Positions 45,576-58,438 of a stretch of DNA of 64,000 nt are shown in pieces. The notes beneath the pieces are model-generated. The model did no database searches and was not told where the DNA came from. It saw only the letters and a program-made list of their open reading frames with translations. The stretch's first letter is position 1. Each line of letters begins with the position of its first letter. A program made the position numbers and the translations under genes. This DNA is from Benincasa hispida (taxonomy: Eukaryota; Streptophyta; Magnoliopsida; Cucurbitales; Cucurbitaceae), in assembly GCF_009727055.1 (NCBI RefSeq), contig NC_052359.1, forward strand, positions 7,148,244 through 7,212,243, given 5' to 3'.

Positions 45576-47677
45576 TATTGGGATGATGCCCTAAACTCTC
45601 GTGTCCTGTAGTTTGTAAACACAGTTTTGAACAAACACTTGTGATGTATAATATATGATATTTTCTTCAAGTATTGTCTATGAACATTGGATATTTTATT
45701 TGCTTTACCATCAACCAATAAACTAAAATCCCTGGTTATCATTTGTAACTTAAGCATGTATGTGGATACATACAAGTGGATCATGTCTTAAGTAATAACC
45801 AAAATGGTTTGTAGTATATGGATATAGGAAGGAAACCTTATCCCGGTAACGCTATGGATGTGGCCCACTTTGTAGAATAGTTACTAGTATGGTGACTTGC
45901 TTCAGATGGTTTGATCTTGATAATTCTTGTGAGGACATACAAACAGGGTCGTCCTATACAAAGACTTTGTATAAGACCGGACAACAAAGTGTTCTAGTCT
46001 CGTTATATAATGTTGTTCATGATCACTTCATTAGAATGACCATAGGTAACATGACCTCAATCCTGCGTGAGTTGGGAACTCCTGCCTTTGAGGGCAGTCC
46101 TTTGATTTGTATGGGTGCGAGTGGCCAGATCGCCGACTCAAACCTACCACTTTAGAGATTCATTTGATTTGGGAGCTGGGAAGTTAGCTACACAAGATGT
46201 AATTCACTCCTTCCCTGAAGCAGGGGTAAGTAGATAGATTGCTCCCTTAAGGACTGATCCCAGGGCTTGAACGATGTGGCACCACACACCTTCTCATGGC
46301 CTGAGAGGTGTCCACACATAGTAGGACTATATTGTATTGTTCATTAGAGGGATTAGTGGTAACTACAGGGGCAAAATGGTTAATTGGCTCAACTGTACTT
46401 GTGAGCATCTGTGAAGGGTTATCGTACTGTTGATTGGTTATATCCGATGGACACAGAAATATATCTTTGGTGAGAAGAGTACAGCTGTCGCAATTTAGTG
46501 GAATGCCTGGTAGTTAACGAATGGTGGATCTCGTGGCTAAAGAATTTAGCCAGCTATTCACGTACCATTGGAGCTTTGAGCCATAGGTCCATAAGGTCTC
46601 CTTGGTAGCTCAATGGATTCAAGTTGAGAATCAGTTTTTGGGTCAGTTTGAAATGTTCAAATTGACAAAAGGGAGTTCGATTATATATGATATGATTGAA
46701 TTAGTTAATTATATATGATATGATTGACTTTATGTATGAGATATATTATTTGGAGGAAAATGATATAAATATGATTTATATCTAGTGGAGGAGAAAATAC
46801 AATGGTTTATATGTGATGTTAAACCATAGGTTAGTGAATATAATATGATTATATTTATTATTTTTCATTGATCAATTATAGGATAATTGTGTTGGCGTTT
46901 TCTTCGTAACTGTGTGATAGTGGGAGGTTTCATTCAGTTTTCGTAACTGAAGAATAAAATGACAATCGTTTTCATTTTTGCAAGACATCAGAGAATTCGC
47001 TCACGAAGTGTATATTGCCTATCGCATAGCAAACCGAGAGCCTACACGATAGCTCAAAGTTTCTACACGATCATATACACGTGCACCTCTTTTTAAACGA
47101 TCGCATAGGATTTGCTAAACAATTGTCTAGCTTTTTCCTAAACGAGCGCGCGCTCGAGCGTTTACTAAACGATTGTCTATACAAACACAGCCTATTTACT
47201 ATTCTAAATGATCAAGCATTGTCTATATGATAGTTCCGATATTCTCCCACTTGCTTGGTCGTGGTATACGATCTTCATTTCATCCTTCGCTCTACCAAAT
47301 CCAATAGAGCCCACACCTCCTGGATTCTCACATCGAGAATACAGAGGGTTCTAAGTGGTGGTGTCATCCTCATTGTTGTTGTGTTCGTGTGGAGGCCATT
47401 CATGGGTAGACGACCGGTAATTTTGTGAACGATTGCTTGGATGTGCTTAGCGAGAGAGAGAGGAGCAGTCCTTGGTGAGAACGAGATTGTCTATGAAGAA
47501 GAGTTCTTCAACTAGTACGTTTCTTGTTCTCTTATTCTTTAATTGTTTCAAGCATGCTGGTAATTTTTTGTTAAATACATATATGTTCTGTTAGAATGTA
47601 AATGCGGTAATTCTTTCACAATGAGTTTGGATCGATTCGCTTCCACTCAGAGGTACTCTTGTATAAGAGTTCCTTCA
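45576..47677 (+). mobile_element. 3' LTR of the complete plus-strand copia element
   Basis: Starts TATTGGGATGATGCC (decayed TGTTGGGGATGATGCC) and ends GAGTTCCTTCA at 47677, about 2.1 kb, followed by the right target copy TCAGG (47678-47682). Differences from the 5' LTR include substitutions and small deletions such as the loss near 46360 of CTTAAGGAGTTAGATG. CGATCG-type cluster at 47030-47220. Confidence 0.95.
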
Positions 47678-47682
47678 TCAGG

Positions 47683-48221
47683 TTGTAGTCAATCCTATTC
47701 AAAACAACATTGCTACACAATTGAAGGAAACTTTCAGGTAAAGATTCTAGAATGAAGCTAACTTGACTGGCTTCATCGATGATAGACTCATTCATTTCCA
47801 CCACGTTAAAGTGGACCATCATGTGAGAACATGTTCTTGAATAGATGCTCCTTCTTACATACGGCCATTGAAGATGTGTTTGAGAGTGTTGTTTCTGAGT
47901 TGAGCGGACGGTTGTTTGAACATTCCTCTCAGGGACATCATAATCTCACGGGCCGTGAGTATAGGCTCATGTTTCTTGGCCAAGACTTCAGAAAGACTTG
48001 CCAAGATGTATGCTCGGGCCTTCTCGTTTGCCCATGTCCATCGCTTGTATGCTTCTTGAACATTTAAGCAGCATTTAGAGCTGGAATGGAAGACAGTCCT
48101 CTATTAGGACAAAACAGAGGTTATCAATGATTAGGATTGTGTTCATCGTATTTTTCCAAGATGTGCAATTTTCGCCCATTAATTTGTCAGCGACGAGTAA
48201 ATTAAGCGTTGTGGAAGTCAT
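47683..48221 (-). pseudogene. Copia gag N-terminus (minus element)
   Basis: The minus-strand ATG at 48219-48221 starts MTSTTLNLLVADKLMGENC, followed by broken gag and then MMVHFNVVEMNESIIDEASQ and ILESLPESFLQLCSNVVLNRIDYNL before the insertion. Across the inserted element the frame resumes as TTLLNEVQT-like sequence at 34017, matching LTTLLNELQT of the plus-strand copy. Confidence 0.88.
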
Positions 48222-50085
48222 TTTGAATAAGTTTGCTGAAACCATACAAATTATTTATATTAGTCTATTTGCATCAAACCATTTAGAAAAATCAATCAAT
48301 TTTAGCAAAATAATTTAATGTACCCTAAGTTACATCTATTTTGCAATGATGTTTCAATGTGGCAAAACAAAAGCTACCGTAGGGGGATCAGGTGCCTTTT
48401 CACTAAAATGAGACAATTTCAACCAATAGACAGAATAACTCCTTGTTATTGTAACTACAAGTCACCATTGTTCGGTCTAGAAACTATTAAACTTGTTTAA
48501 CAATTCTTGCAAGCGTAACCCCTCATTTTAGGTTCTAGAGTTTCGCCCTAATGAGCCAACCATAAGGATAACTCGACTGGGACATGAAACTAAAGTAACC
48601 CTATCCATTGATGGATTTTGAATAAAGTGTCATGCAAAAATTCCATCTATAGGGGGACACTTAAGGTGCTACGAGGCCGTGCATGAAACTTTACTTCAAA
48701 CTAATGAGAGAGACCAAGGGATGTGTTGTCACATGTCCCGTTCGACTTACTATAAACACTCTCTTCATTCACCTTGATATTGATCTATATAAACACCATC
48801 TATAAGGGGACACTCAAGTTGCCTCGAGGCCGTGTATAGATCTCACGGTGTAAACTTTTTGGGAGAAATGGGAAGAGGATAAAATGAAGTATCATATACC
48901 CATTTTTCTCTCATTGAGCGTTTTACTTAGGGTTAATTAACTTAGAAAATCCAGCTACTAATTTTAACTAAGTGATTATTTAATTTGGCCAAAAACAACA
49001 CTTTCTTTTGGATAGTTAAACAATTTTTATTAAGGTTTATTAAACACTTTAAAAAACTTTAATCAAACATTGCATGCTTGTAACAAATCTATCTAATTCA
49101 CCTTTCTAGGTAAGTTCTCAGGTAGGGGTGTTATGTTTCTGTCAACTTGTATACCCTATCCTAGATAGAACTAGTCTTAGAAAAAAGGTCTCTTATAGAT
49201 ACATTTGTTACAATGTTAATCTTTTAATTAAGAATCAATTTAATCCTATTAAAATGATTAAAAGATTAAACTTAAATTTCTAATCTCATTAGAAAAATGA
49301 TCTTAAGTCAATATGAATCATATTTTAAAACAATTTTAAAAGATGATTTTAACCTAAGATTTGCATACAATTCTAAATTATCAATTTTAATTTCTTCATT
49401 TAGTTATAACCATTATAAACAAATGAAACAAATTAAAAACGTACATTGCATGCTTTGATATACTTTAGTAAATTATAACATTTATAAATTATCTAAGATA
49501 GTGTCATGCTTCATACAATTTCATTTCATTACTAACATATATAACATTTATATAATTAGGTAATGAAACATACTATAGCATACATCCATACATACATTGA
49601 ATTATATTTTAGAACAATTATAATATAAATGATGTATGGATATGCTATTAATGCATGCATGCATATACTATAACATTTATATTATATGATGCATGAGCAT
49701 GCTATAAAATTAAATCATACATCTAAAATTATAACATTTATAGTATGATGCATGCAATTAAATGCATAACCTATGGGGAGATTTTATACTATATGACATA
49801 CACCATGGCATATAATAATACAATTAAATCATACATCACATGCATAATATAAAAGAAATTAATGGACCGGGATTGGACACCTATTAAAAAAATACTAACT
49901 ATTACAAGATAAAAGTTGAAAATAAAAGAACTGACCTTTGAACCGCTTGAACCAGACCACAAAATGCTTGAACTGGTCTAGAGGAACCTAACCAACTCGA
50001 ACCAGAGAACCCACGAATCGAACTAGACCAACAGACCATGAACCTGAGCGAACTGGAACTGAACTGCATGAAATCTTCGTCTCCG
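48222..50085 (-). mobile_element. Leader of the large minus-strand copia element
   Basis: Reverse-strand homolog of 36950-38325: for example GGCACTCCC-type and ATTATAAGTGTTATA-like blocks and the GTCCATTAAT word near 49866. 48900-49860 is AT-rich with repeated ATAACATTTATA segments. 49900-50085 has repeated GAACCAGA/GAACTGG words. The 5' LTR and primer site are missing; family C sequence begins near 50086. No gene seen. Confidence 0.7.
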
Positions 50086-50100
50086 AGCATTGTGACACGG

Positions 50101-52066
50101 TGTGATGACGGGCAGAAATGTACGTTATTTATTTAGAATTATGAGGGTTTTTATGTAGAATATGTGGCGATTATACTAAGGATTCACGAGAAAATGAGCT
50201 TGCATCGATCGACATTAAGAATCTCAGCTAACCCACTTTTATGCGTTATTATGCGTTCAATTGTTTATTTTTGTAGCAAACGTAGAAATCGAGATTGCAT
50301 GTATGGAAGCCAGGCAAAAATCGATTGCATGCGTGGAAGCCAGGCTATCGCAAAGACGATTGCATGCAGTGATCGCATACGTCCGTCATATGGGTGTTGC
50401 GGCGATCAAGCGAATGCGATCATCGTAGGGAGATTATGGCTACAGAATAACTATAATAGAAGGGCAATCGAAAGGTTGGTGGCAGCATGAACGCATACAC
50501 TGGGATCATAAAAAAGATGATGTTAACATTTCACCTACCACGTCGCGAGTAGCAGAGATTCAGAAAAGGACCATCGTGCCGCGAGTGTTAGATTCAGAGC
50601 AGGTCCATAAATGCTATCGACAATTAAGATCTATAAATAGAAGCCTTAGAGCATAGCTTCAAATCATCCAAGGTCCTCTGCCTGAAGGGCGTCCAAGTTT
50701 CTGCCTTAGGGCAGATCCTTGTGATCCAGACCAAAGCGTGAGAAGATAGTCTTGAGAGTTCTTCATCCCTTCAACCATTCCGAGTGACGACCGGAGCCTT
50801 CACCGGAGCTAGATCTCGAGAGAGTCTACTCCACCGCCCATCCATGGCACCACCGGAACCCTTGACACACATCTGATGGAAGCACGACAATGCTTCAATC
50901 TGGCCTTCTATTTATTTTCTATCCTTGTATTGTATTACATTATGGCTTAAGAGATTAATACATTTTGTGATCAATGCATTTCTATATTTTCCTACGATTC
51001 CATCTCCATCTTCATTTACTTATAATCCTTTACTTTCATTGCACTATTAAGTAAGACTGCTAGAGTATCGCATACTTAATCATGCGGCATAGACATATGA
51101 AGCATGTAGCAAACCACCGAGAGGTTGCATTGCGTGAGTGTTGTGAGAAAATCCTATTTGCTTAGTGTGAAGCAGTAGCAATGCTTGTCTATAAGTGGAT
51201 GTAATGCTTGTCTATTAGTAGAATCAGCAACAACCAACTGCTCGGGAGGGTAAGTAGTTGACCGCATTAAGCAAATTAAGCAAGTGTTCACTAGAGATAG
51301 GAATAATCTTACGTCAACCATGTTTTATGTTATTACCTTGTCTTATGAACGCATCATTCATCATTTAGGCATACTTGAGAGAGTAGTCTAAAAACCAAAT
51401 TTAGACTCGGGAGAGCAGAATGGGGACTTAGGAATAAGCTTTGTTTGCTACTACACAGCGTATGCACCCTTTAAGTAGGATATGGTGGTATGCGGTCATC
51501 TTGCTTATGTGTGAGAGCAAGTGAGCGGGAATAGAGACTTAGAAATAAGGCCCCTCGACATTATCGCATAGACATCGCATGCGTTGTCGTCAAGTGTGTA
51601 TAGCATGATCGCATAGATTGCGCTGGCTGGGGTTACCCTTATGGTCAAGCTTCGTGTTGCAGTGAAGACATCTTCACCATTTTATCTATTTTTCCATGCA
51701 TTTTACTACGCATTAACAGTTTTCGTTTCTCCATCTCTCACAGTCATACCTCCACTGCTTAATCTGTTAGTTAGGAGTAGGAGTAGTGCATAGCCCATAA
51801 CCCTCAACATTCTTTTATTCTTCACTGCAAACACATTACTTCATGACATTTAGCTACAAGTCCCTGAGTTCAACCTCGGATCACCCGAGAAACTTGCGAT
51901 CTTATTATACTTGGCGAGAGAGCAAGAAAACTTGTGATAGAAAGGCATGGTCATTGCATACAAGCTTAACGCATACTTTCCATTCCAACGCATGACCACC
52001 GACGCATGAGAACAAACGCATAGCCTAAGACATGCATCATATATGCTTTCCAAATTTTCATCGCCA
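50101..52066 (+). mobile_element. Family C LTR 1
   Basis: TGTGATGACGGG at 50101 to about 52066, just before the primer site. Carries TATAAATA at 50632-50639, then GAAGCC and a CTTGTGATCCAGACCAAAGC block. Many CGCAT/GCGAT words. No coding potential recognised. Matches LTR 58765-60822 along its length, with a short deletion near its 3' end (lacks most of the ...GCCACATCA terminus). Confidence 0.85.
50632..50639 (+). promoter_or_regulatory. TATA box in family C LTR 1
   Basis: TATAAATAG about 530 bp into the LTR, conserved at 54078-54085, 59340-59347 and (as TATATATA) 62892-62899. Confidence 0.65.
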
Positions 52067-52072
52067 AGTTTT

Positions 52073-52090
52073 TGGTGCCGTTGTTGTGGA
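52073..52090 (+). other. Primer binding site, tRNA-Asp type (copy 1)
   Basis: TGGTGCCGTTGTTGTGGA, a mutated TGGCGCCGTTGCCGGGGA, the primer site used by Athila-type plant gypsy elements. A better preserved copy is at 57266-57283. Confidence 0.7.
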
Positions 52091-53039
52091 CTTGACAGCT
52101 AATAGTTTATTGAGTTTTGTGTTTTCGCAGGCAACCTTTTTACACTGGGAGTATTGTAGCTTGTGCGACCAGGCTGCAAACAATATTCGAAGTGTAGGTG
52201 ATGCGCCGAAAGCAGTATTGACCCCAAGATAGAAGGGCAATCAGTCGCATGAGCTGAAAGTAGTTATAAGCGCATGACGGTCGGCATGCGCCCACCAATT
52301 GCCTGAAGTTCCAATGGTCAGGGCGAGCCTCTTGACCTAAGCAGTTGAGAACAATCTCCTACATGGAAGACTCCTTGTGGTGACCTCACTCCAATTTCTC
52401 CAGGGACGTCTTCTACTCTCTTTTTACCTTGCTTTTCTAGCTTAGTTTATTTTTATTATTATTTTGGATAAGCGGCTACGTTCTTGGGTGCAGTGCATTT
52501 GCTCCTTGTAATGCGACAATAATTATCCTCGGTGCGCAGCTACAACAGAAGAATCCTCTTTATCATTCAACGCATGGTTTCCACCGCATGAATTCTAAGA
52601 CATGGTCGCAAGTGTCATTCTTCTCAAAGGTTCTTTTCTTGTTATCTTGTACGCATTATCCTTTTGAAATTCTCTTTTGCCCACTTGCCTACCTTTGCGA
52701 TGCATCTATGATGGTATGTATAATTCACTACATCCGCTAACTAAGTATCACAAAGCTCACCTCTCTTTTAATAGCTTTTTCAAAGTTTGACAGTCTACGT
52801 TTTATTAGGTATAAACCTTTGCTCAAACATTTGATACCACATTCCTGTTGAGTTTGTCTTTAGCTTTTCGGTGAGAGTGCTACCAATCTCTAAGTTTAGG
52901 GGTGGCAGCAGTCCTGGAGAAATGCGTTCACTACTTGTGATGCACTCCTTAAAATAAAAAAAATAGTGGGAATAAAAACTTCACTGTCAGTGCAAAGAGG
53001 AAACTCAAGCTGATAAGAGTTAAGTTGTGAAAGGTACTT

Positions 53040-53222
53040 ACCCGTAGTTGGATACTTCGCATGACACATGTGCAGGTAAGCCACAATGAAAGTAAGTGGC
53101 CAGGATCAACGCATAAGAGAAACTCCTCTGTTTGCGTAAATTAAAGCCAAACAAGAGTTGGGTTGAATATTGCACGCAACCAAGGTTAGCTGTCTGCATG
53201 ACACACGTGGGGCAAGCCAAAA
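53040..53222 (+). repeat. Duplicated ~45-bp conserved motif (pair 3)
   Basis: Two copies in element sense: CCGTAGTTGGAT...CGCATGACACATGTG and a more decayed AGGTTAGCTGTCTGCATGAC with CACACGTGGGG. Same relative position and orientation as pairs 1, 2, 4 and 5. Confidence 0.8.
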
Positions 53223-53549
53223 TGAAGAACGTAACCAGGTTCAATGCCGCATTCTAATAATAAATCACAAAGCTTTGAATTGTCTCAATGGATGCATTGT
53301 GAAAAGCTAAATGCAAAGTTGCGAGGAATGAGTAAAAAGTTTTTTAGCAGAGGCTTGCCGGATTTAAGCTTAGAAAAGATCTCTTTGAAGGTAGCCAAAG
53401 TTGAGGAGAGTGTTGCTTCCAAGGTTAGAGGGATGAGTAAATTATATTCTGAGAGGGTTGGTTCATCGCAAAGGAAAGCCAGAAGGGCGAATTATGAATT
53501 TTCTAAGTTTAAAGCATGCTTGAGGCAAAGCATGATTCTAAGTTGTGGG

Positions 53550-55527
53550 TGTGATGACGGGGAGAATGTACGTCATTATAAGCATTTTATTTAGAATTAT
53601 GAGGGCTGTTAAGTTGAATATGCGGCGATTATACTAAGGATTCATGAGAAAACGAGCTTGTGTCGATCGGCATTAAGAATCTCGATTAACCCACTTTTAT
53701 GCGTTATTATGCGTTTAATTATTTATTTTTGTAGCAAACACAAGAAATCGATCGCATGCATAGAAGCAGGCAGAAAACGATCGCATGCGCGGAGCCAGGC
53801 TATCGCAAAGATGATCGCATACGTCCATCGTATGGGTGTTGCGGTGATCAAGCGAATGCGGTCATCGCAGGGAGATTGCAGCTACAAATAACCATAATAG
53901 AAGGGCGATCACAAGGTTGGTGGAATGCAGCATGAACGTATACACTAGGATCATAAAAAAGATGATGTTGAAATTTCACCTACCACGTCGCGATTAGCAG
54001 AGATTCAGAAAAGGACCATCGTGTCGTGAGTGTCAGGTTTCAGAGCAGATCCATAAATGTTGTTGGCGATCAAGCTTTATAAATAGAAGCCTTAGAGCAT
54101 AATTTCAAATCATCTAAGGTTCTCTACTTGAAGGGCGTCCAGGTTTCTGCCTTAGAGCAGATCCTTGTGATTCAGACCAAAGCATGAAAAGATAGTCTTG
54201 AGAGTTCTTCATCCCCTCAACCATTCTGAGTGACGACCGGAGCCTTTTCCGAAGCTAGATCTCGAGAGAATCTACTTTACTGCCCATCCATGGCACCACC
54301 GACAGCCTTGACACACATCTGATGGAAACAAGACATTGCTTTCATCTGGCTCTCAATTTCTCTTCTATCCTTGTATTGTATTACATTGTGGCTTAAGAGA
54401 TTAATACATTTTGTGATCAATGCATTTCTATATTTTCCTTCTATTCCATCTCCATCTTTATTTACTTAGCATCCTTTACTTTCATTGCACTACTAAGTAA
54501 GACTGCTAGAGTATCACATACTTAATCATGCGACATAGACATATGAAGCATGTAGCAAACCATCGAGAGGTTCGCGTTGCGTGAGTGTTGTGAGATAATC
54601 TTATTTGCTTAGTTGAAGCTGTAGCAACTCTTATCTATAAGCGGACGTAATGCTTGTCTATGAGTAGAATCAGCAGCAACCAACTGCTCGGGAAGGTAAG
54701 TAGTTGATCACATTAAGCAACGTAAGTTGTTCACTAGAGACAGGAATAATCTTACGTCAACTATGTTTTATGTGATTACCTTGTCTTATGAACGCATCAT
54801 TCATCATTTAGGCATACTTGGGAGAGTAGTCTAACAACCAAATCTAAACTCGGGAGAGCAGATTGGATCGTATAAGCAAGAATGGGGACTTAGGAATAAG
54901 CTTCATTTGTTACTACACAGCATATGCACCCTTTAAGTAGGATATGGTGGTATGCGGTCATCTTGCTTATGTGTGAAAGAAATTGAGCGGGAATAGAGAC
55001 TTAGAAATAAGGCCTCTCGACACTATCGCATAGACATCGAATGCATCGTCGTCAAGTGTGTATAGCATGATCGCATAGATTGCGCTGGCTGGGGTTACCC
55101 TTATGGTCAAGCTCCGTGTTGCAGTGAAGACATCTTTGCCATTTTATCTATTTTTCCATGCATTTTACTACGCATTAACAGTTTTCGTTTCTCCATCTCT
55201 TACAGTCATACCTCCACTGCTTAATCTGTTAGTTAGGAGTAGGAGTAGTGCATAGCCCATAACCCTCAACATTATTTTATTCTTCACTGCAAACACATTA
55301 CTTCATGACATTTAGCTACAAGTACCTAAGTTTGACCTCGGATCACCTGAGAAACTTGCGATCTCGTTATACTTGGCGAGAGAGCAAGAAAACTTGTGAT
55401 AGGAACGCATGGTCATTACATATAAGCTTAACACATACTTTCCATTCCAATGCATGACCACCGATGCATTAGAACAAACGCATAGCCTAAGACATGCATC
55501 ATATATGCTTTCAAAATTTTCATCGCC
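53550..55527 (+). mobile_element. Family C LTR 2
   Basis: TGTGATGACGGG at 53550 to about 55527. Closely follows LTR 1, including TATAAATA at 54078-54085 and the 51840-52060-like terminal block. It ends ...TTTTCATCGCC and is joined, with no internal region, to another LTR at about 55543. Confidence 0.85.
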
Positions 55528-57082
55528 CTAGCATCGTGACGCTTGATGACGGGCAGAAATGCACGTCATTATAGGCCTTTTATTTAGAATTATGAGGGCT
55601 ATTAAGTAGAAGATGCGGCGATTATACTTAGAATTCATGAGAAAATGAGTTTTCATCTATCGACATTAAGAATCTCGGCTAACCCACTATTATGTATTAT
55701 TATGCGCTCAGTTGTTTATTTTGTAGCAACCACAGAAATCGATCACATATGCGGGAGCCAGACTATCGCGGAGATGACCGCATACGAGGAATCTCTCCAT
55801 CATAGAGGCGAATGCATACGTTCGACGCATGGATATTGCGGCCATTAACTGCATGCGTCCATTGCATAGAAGTTGCGGTCGTCAAGCGAATGCGGTCGTT
55901 CGGCATAGAGATTGCAGCTACTGAATTAATAACCATAATAGAGGGATGACCGCAAGGGTGGGTGGAATGTGTTGATACTCTAGAACAAGCACATGAACGC
56001 ATACCTGGAGTATCAAAAGTTGATGTTGACATTTCACCTACCACGCTGTTAGCAGCAGATTCAGAAAAGGACAATCGCGTCGCGTGTCAGATTAGAGTAG
56101 GTCCATAAATGCTGTCGGTGATCAACTCTTTAATATAAGCCAATAGAGTAGAATTTCAAATCATACAAGTTCTACCTTCGGGTGGATCCTTTGACTCTCG
56201 ACCAAGCGTGAGAAGATAGTCGTGAGAGATTCTTCATCCCTTCAATCATTCCGAGTGATAACCAGAGGCTTCACCGGATCTAGAGCTTGAGAGAGTAGAC
56301 TCCACCACCTCCATGGCACCCGACACCTTGACAACATCTGTTGGAAGTAAGACATGCTTTCCAGCTGGCCTCCATTTCTCTTCTTTCTTTGTAATGTACT
56401 TACATTATGCTTTAAGAGATTAATACATTTTGTGATCATGAACATTTCTATATTTTCCTTCGATTCATCTCCATCTTCATTTACTTAGCATCCTTTACTT
56501 TCATTGCATCACAAGGTAAGATTGTTAGAGTATCGCATACTTAATCATGCGACTGAATATGAAGCTGTAGCAAGCCACCGGACGGTGTGCATTGCGCGAG
56601 TGTTGTAAGAAACCTTATTTTTTTTCTTAGTTTGTGAAGCTGTAGCAAACTTGTCTATAAGCGGACGCAATGCTTTTCTATGAGTAGTAATCAATAGAAA
56701 ATTACTGCCCGGAAGGGTAAAGTGGTTGGTCGCATTAAGCAATGTAAGCAAGTGTTGAACTAGAGATAGGAATATCTTACTCAAAACCAGGTTTTAATGC
56801 GATTATCTTGTCCTCATGAGCGCATCATTCATCATTTAATGCATACTTGGGATTAGTAGTCTAAAACCAAATCTAAGACTCGGGGATGGCGGAATTGGGA
56901 ATCGCATAATGAAGAAAGGGGAACTAGATAAAGCATTCGTTTAATCTCCATAGTGTATGCACCCTTTAGTGAGGATATGGTGGTATAATGGTTCTCTCGC
57001 TTATCGTGTGAGAGCACGGTGAGTGAGCATTAATGGAGGCTTAGAAATAAGGCTTCTCGACACTATCGCAATATACATCACT
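55528..57082 (+). mobile_element. Family C LTR 3, truncated
   Basis: After a 15-bp linker (TAGCATCGTGACGCT) the LTR restarts at TGATGACGGG and follows the others to about the CACTATCGCA...ATACATC block, where it breaks. More indels than its neighbours; the TATA position reads TTTAATATAAGCC (56130). The same linker-like sequence precedes LTR 1 at about 50086-50100. Confidence 0.75.
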
Positions 57083-57258
57083 GATGGATTTAGGGACAGA
57101 AAATGCACGTCATCTTAGGCCTTTTATTTAGAATTAATGAGGATTGTTAAGTATGCAATATCGGCGAATATGTTAGAATTCATGAGAAAAAATGAGTTAG
57201 AATTCACCATAATTTTAAGTCCATCAAGTCTTTGAACGGGCTAATTCATGCCACATCA
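57083..57258 (+). mobile_element. Family C LTR patchwork (start plus end of an LTR)
   Basis: 57083-57205 repeats the first ~125 bp of the LTR (TGATGG...AAATGCACGTCATCTTAGGCC). 57206-57258 is the last ~55 bp (ATTCACCATAATTTTA...GCCACATCA). About 1.9 kb in between is missing, so this is a rearranged junction leading into the primer site. Confidence 0.75.
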
Positions 57259-57265
57259 AGTTTTC

Positions 57266-57283
57266 TGGCGCCGTCGTCAGGGA
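57266..57283 (+). other. Primer binding site, tRNA-Asp type (copy 2)
   Basis: TGGCGCCGTCGTCAGGGA, two mismatches from TGGCGCCGTTGCCGGGGA, a few bases after the LTR end. Confidence 0.78.
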
Positions 57284-58249
57284 CTTGGCAACTCAATTTG
57301 TTTGTTGAATTTTAGGATTTTTGCAGAGCAACCTTTTTACCCTTGGGAGTATTGTACTTGTTCGACAAGTTCAACCAATATGTGATGTAGGCGAATGCGC
57401 CGAAAGCCAATATTGACCCCAAGATAGAAGGAGAAATCAGTCACAATGAGCTGAAGGCAGTCTCTAGCACATGTGGCACAACATGTGCCAACAATTGCTG
57501 GAAGTTCCAATGGTCAGGGTAAGCCCCTTGACCTAAGCATTGAGAGCAATCTCCTGCATGGGAGACTCTTTGTGGTGACAACACTCCAATTTCTCTAGGG
57601 ACGTCTTCTACTCTATCTTTACCTTGCTTTCTTAGTTTAGTTCATTTTTATTTTTATTATTCTTTTGGATACGTGGTTGCTTCCTTGGCTGTGGTGCGTT
57701 TGCTCCTTGTAGGTGCGACAATAATTCTCCTCGGTGTGTAGTTACAACGGAAGAATGCCCTCTATCTTTTAACGCATGGCTTCGATCGCATGAACTCCAA
57801 AGCATGGTCGCATGCATTATTCTGCTTAAGGTTCTTTTCTTGTTATCTTTTATGCATTATCCTTTTGAAATTCTTCTTGCCTGATTGCGTTTTTTTGTGA
57901 TGCATCTATAGTGGTACGTATAGTTCACCACATCTGCTAACTAAGCACCGCAAGGCTCTCCTTACTTTTAATAGCTTCTTCAAATTTTGAAAGTCCTAAG
58001 TTTATTATGTGCAAACGTTTGCTCAAACATTTATTACCGCATTCCTATTGAGTTTGTTTTTAGCTTTGCGGTGAGAGCGTTGCCAACCTCAAAGTTTAGG
58101 GGTGGCAGCGATCCCAGAGAATTGCGTTCATTACATTGCGATCATTCTATAAAAAAATAATAAATAAATAAATTTTGAGAATAACAACTCCAATGTCAAT
58201 GAAATTGGGAAACCCATGTTGATAAGAGTTAAGTTGTGAAAGGCACTTA

Positions 58250-58438
58250 CCCATAGTTAGATGTCCGCATGACACATGTGAAAGCAAGCCAAAACAAAGG
58301 TAAGTCGCCAGAATCAATGCATAAGCGCAACTCCTTTGTCAGGCGCAAGCCAAATCAAGCAAGACAAGAGTTGAGTTGAATATCGAACGCAACCGAAGTT
58401 AGATGCCCACATGACACACGTGGGGTTAAGCCAAAACG
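58250..58438 (+). repeat. Duplicated ~45-bp conserved motif (pair 4)
   Basis: Copies with CCATAGTTAGATGTCCGCAT and AGTTAGATGCCCACATGACA, the second carrying CACACGTGGGG. Confidence 0.8.

Larger units (their letters stand above)
52067..53549 (+). mobile_element. Family C internal region 1 (non-autonomous)
   Basis: About 1.48 kb from primer site to a purine-rich tail before the next LTR. I find no gag, protease, RT or integrase. It contains the duplicated 45-bp motif on the minus strand (53040-53081, 53180-53222) and, near its end, an open frame 53244-53594 of 116 codons with EESVASKVRGMSKLYSE, whose reading is partly conserved in the other internal regions. Function unknown. The length and lack of domains fit a small LARD- or TRIM-like derivative of an Athila element. 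Confidence 0.75.

Noticed and set aside
49902..50085. Serine/glycine-rich 62-codon minus frame
   Set aside because: Built from repeated GAACCAGA/GAACTGG words in the leader of the copia element; low complexity.
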